Assembly: GCF_001907235.1 (NCBI RefSeq)
Contig: NZ_MQVS01000003.1
Location: forward strand, 248,001 to 312,000
Direction: 5' to 3'
Origin: Buchananella hordeovulneris
Lineage (GTDB): Bacteria > Actinomycetota > Actinomycetes > Actinomycetales > Actinomycetaceae
DNA: 64,000 nt
Shown here: positions 63,558-64,000 of the stretch, piece after piece
How positions within the stretch are numbered: position 1 is the stretch's first letter
How the letters are laid out: every line of letters starts with the position of its first letter
Notes under the pieces: generated by a model
Databases searched by the model: none
What the model was told of the DNA's origin: nothing
Seen by the model: only the letters and a program-made list of their open reading frames with translations
Translations under genes and position numbers: made by a program

Positions 63558-64000
63558 CTAGGGGCGGCGCCAGGACAGCAAGTAGCGGTAGTACAGTCCT
63601 CGGCGCAGGCGTGCGCCGGGGAGGAGACGGCGTGCCAACGCCCGTACCTCGGCCACGCTCATGGTCGGCGGTGCCACCTGCACGCCGAGGTCCCGGGTCT
63701 CACGCCGCCACCAAGAGCCCAGCCGTGCGGCGGGAAATTGCCCCGCGGACCAGCACCAGTCGCTCAGAGACTTGTTGGCGGCCAGACCAACAACCAGCAA
63801 CATTCCGCCCGGTCGCAGCCAAGTCCGTGCCTGGCGGAAAGCCACCTCGGCGTCGAGGTGATGCAGGCTTGCCACAAAGGTCACCAAATCGTAAGACTGC
63901 TCGCTGGGCTGAAACGAGACAAAGTCAAGCTGCAGGACTTGCGCCCGTGGCTGGTCGGCCAGGCGCAGCCGCGCGCGAGTGGCGGCCGCGGGATCCGGCT
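63558..64000 (-). CDS. Class I SAM-dependent methyltransferase, 5' end outside window
   Basis: The visible C-terminal 146 residues carry class I methyltransferase landmarks: DFVSFQ (post motif II acidic region), YDLVTFVASLHHLD (motif of the D-L-V-x-x-x-x-x-L-H-H type) and ARTWLRPGGMLLVVGL (motif with the LRPGG turn). The glycine-rich SAM loop would lie beyond base 64000. The open frame runs to the window edge, so the ATG-like codon at 63887 is internal. The substrate is unknown; the pattern resembles small-molecule methyltransferases. Confidence 0.82.
   Translation of the reverse strand, partial: PDPAAATRARLRLADQPRAQVLQLDFVSFQPSEQSYDLVTFVASLHHLDAEVAFRQARTWLRPGGMLLVVGLAANKSLSDWCWSAGQFPAARLGSWWRRETRDLGVQVAPPTMSVAEVRALARRLLPGARLRRGLYYRYLLSWRRP

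Overview
This is a high-GC actinobacterial chromosome segment. The gene families and gene order point to Actinomycetota: dxr-rip1-ispG-proS, a discrete FAS-II operon next to a PucR-type FasR regulator and a DUF3145 gene, homodimeric aceE beside DUF3052, the NIF3/coiled-coil/RNase H-phosphatase trio, polyphosphate glucokinase, and an argCJBD-R-GH cluster. A host-associated member of the Actinomycetaceae or a neighbouring family is my best guess; the sequence alone does not prove it. There are no phage genes, transposases or CRISPR arrays, and the window is almost fully coding.

Layout. 1-6490: isoprenoid (dxr, ispG), site-2 protease, proS, def, DUF3145. 6557-11334 (minus): fasR-fabD-fabH-acpP-fabF. 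11513-17604: aspA, a Gfo/Idh/MocA oxidoreductase, aceE (minus), DUF3052. 17691: tRNA-Val(UAC). 17896-27013 is the accessory, poorly described part: a SUMF1-domain protein without the catalytic cysteines, five tandem paralogous two-TM mini-proteins sharing a post-membrane R-x-A-x-N-V/I signature, and, convergent to them, an operon of a SWIM zinc-finger protein plus two ~760-810 aa DUF6493-like paralogs. 27135-27925: a siderophore-interacting flavoprotein behind a DtxR-type iron box.

27940-40960 is a complete N-glycan foraging locus: a secreted cell-wall-binding GH85 endo-beta-N-acetylglucosaminidase, a CUT1 sugar ABC transporter (binding lipoprotein and two permeases, no ATPase), a GH38 alpha-mannosidase, a GH5 (subfamily 18-like) beta-mannosidase and a LacI regulator. 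Two related operator-like sites lie in its two promoter regions. The inferred flow is: cleave host or yeast N-glycans outside, import the oligosaccharide, trim alpha-mannoses, then split the Man-beta-GlcNAc core.

41085-53910 is housekeeping: NIF3, a zinc-ribbon protein that has lost all its zinc cysteines, RNase H/phosphatase, YaaA, rnpB, an endonuclease-fold membrane protein, ppgK, map, panB, an NAD+ synthetase whose glutaminase domain is degenerate, pheST. 54018-63405: flavodoxin, argC-J-B-D-R-G-H (no argF) and tyrS. A methyltransferase runs off the right edge.

A recurrent pattern is that many genes have a TANNNT-type -10 hexamer ending only 5-7 nt before the start codon, with no Shine-Dalgarno sequence. 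This suggests widespread leaderless transcription and fixes several start sites (for example GTG 2327 for ispG).
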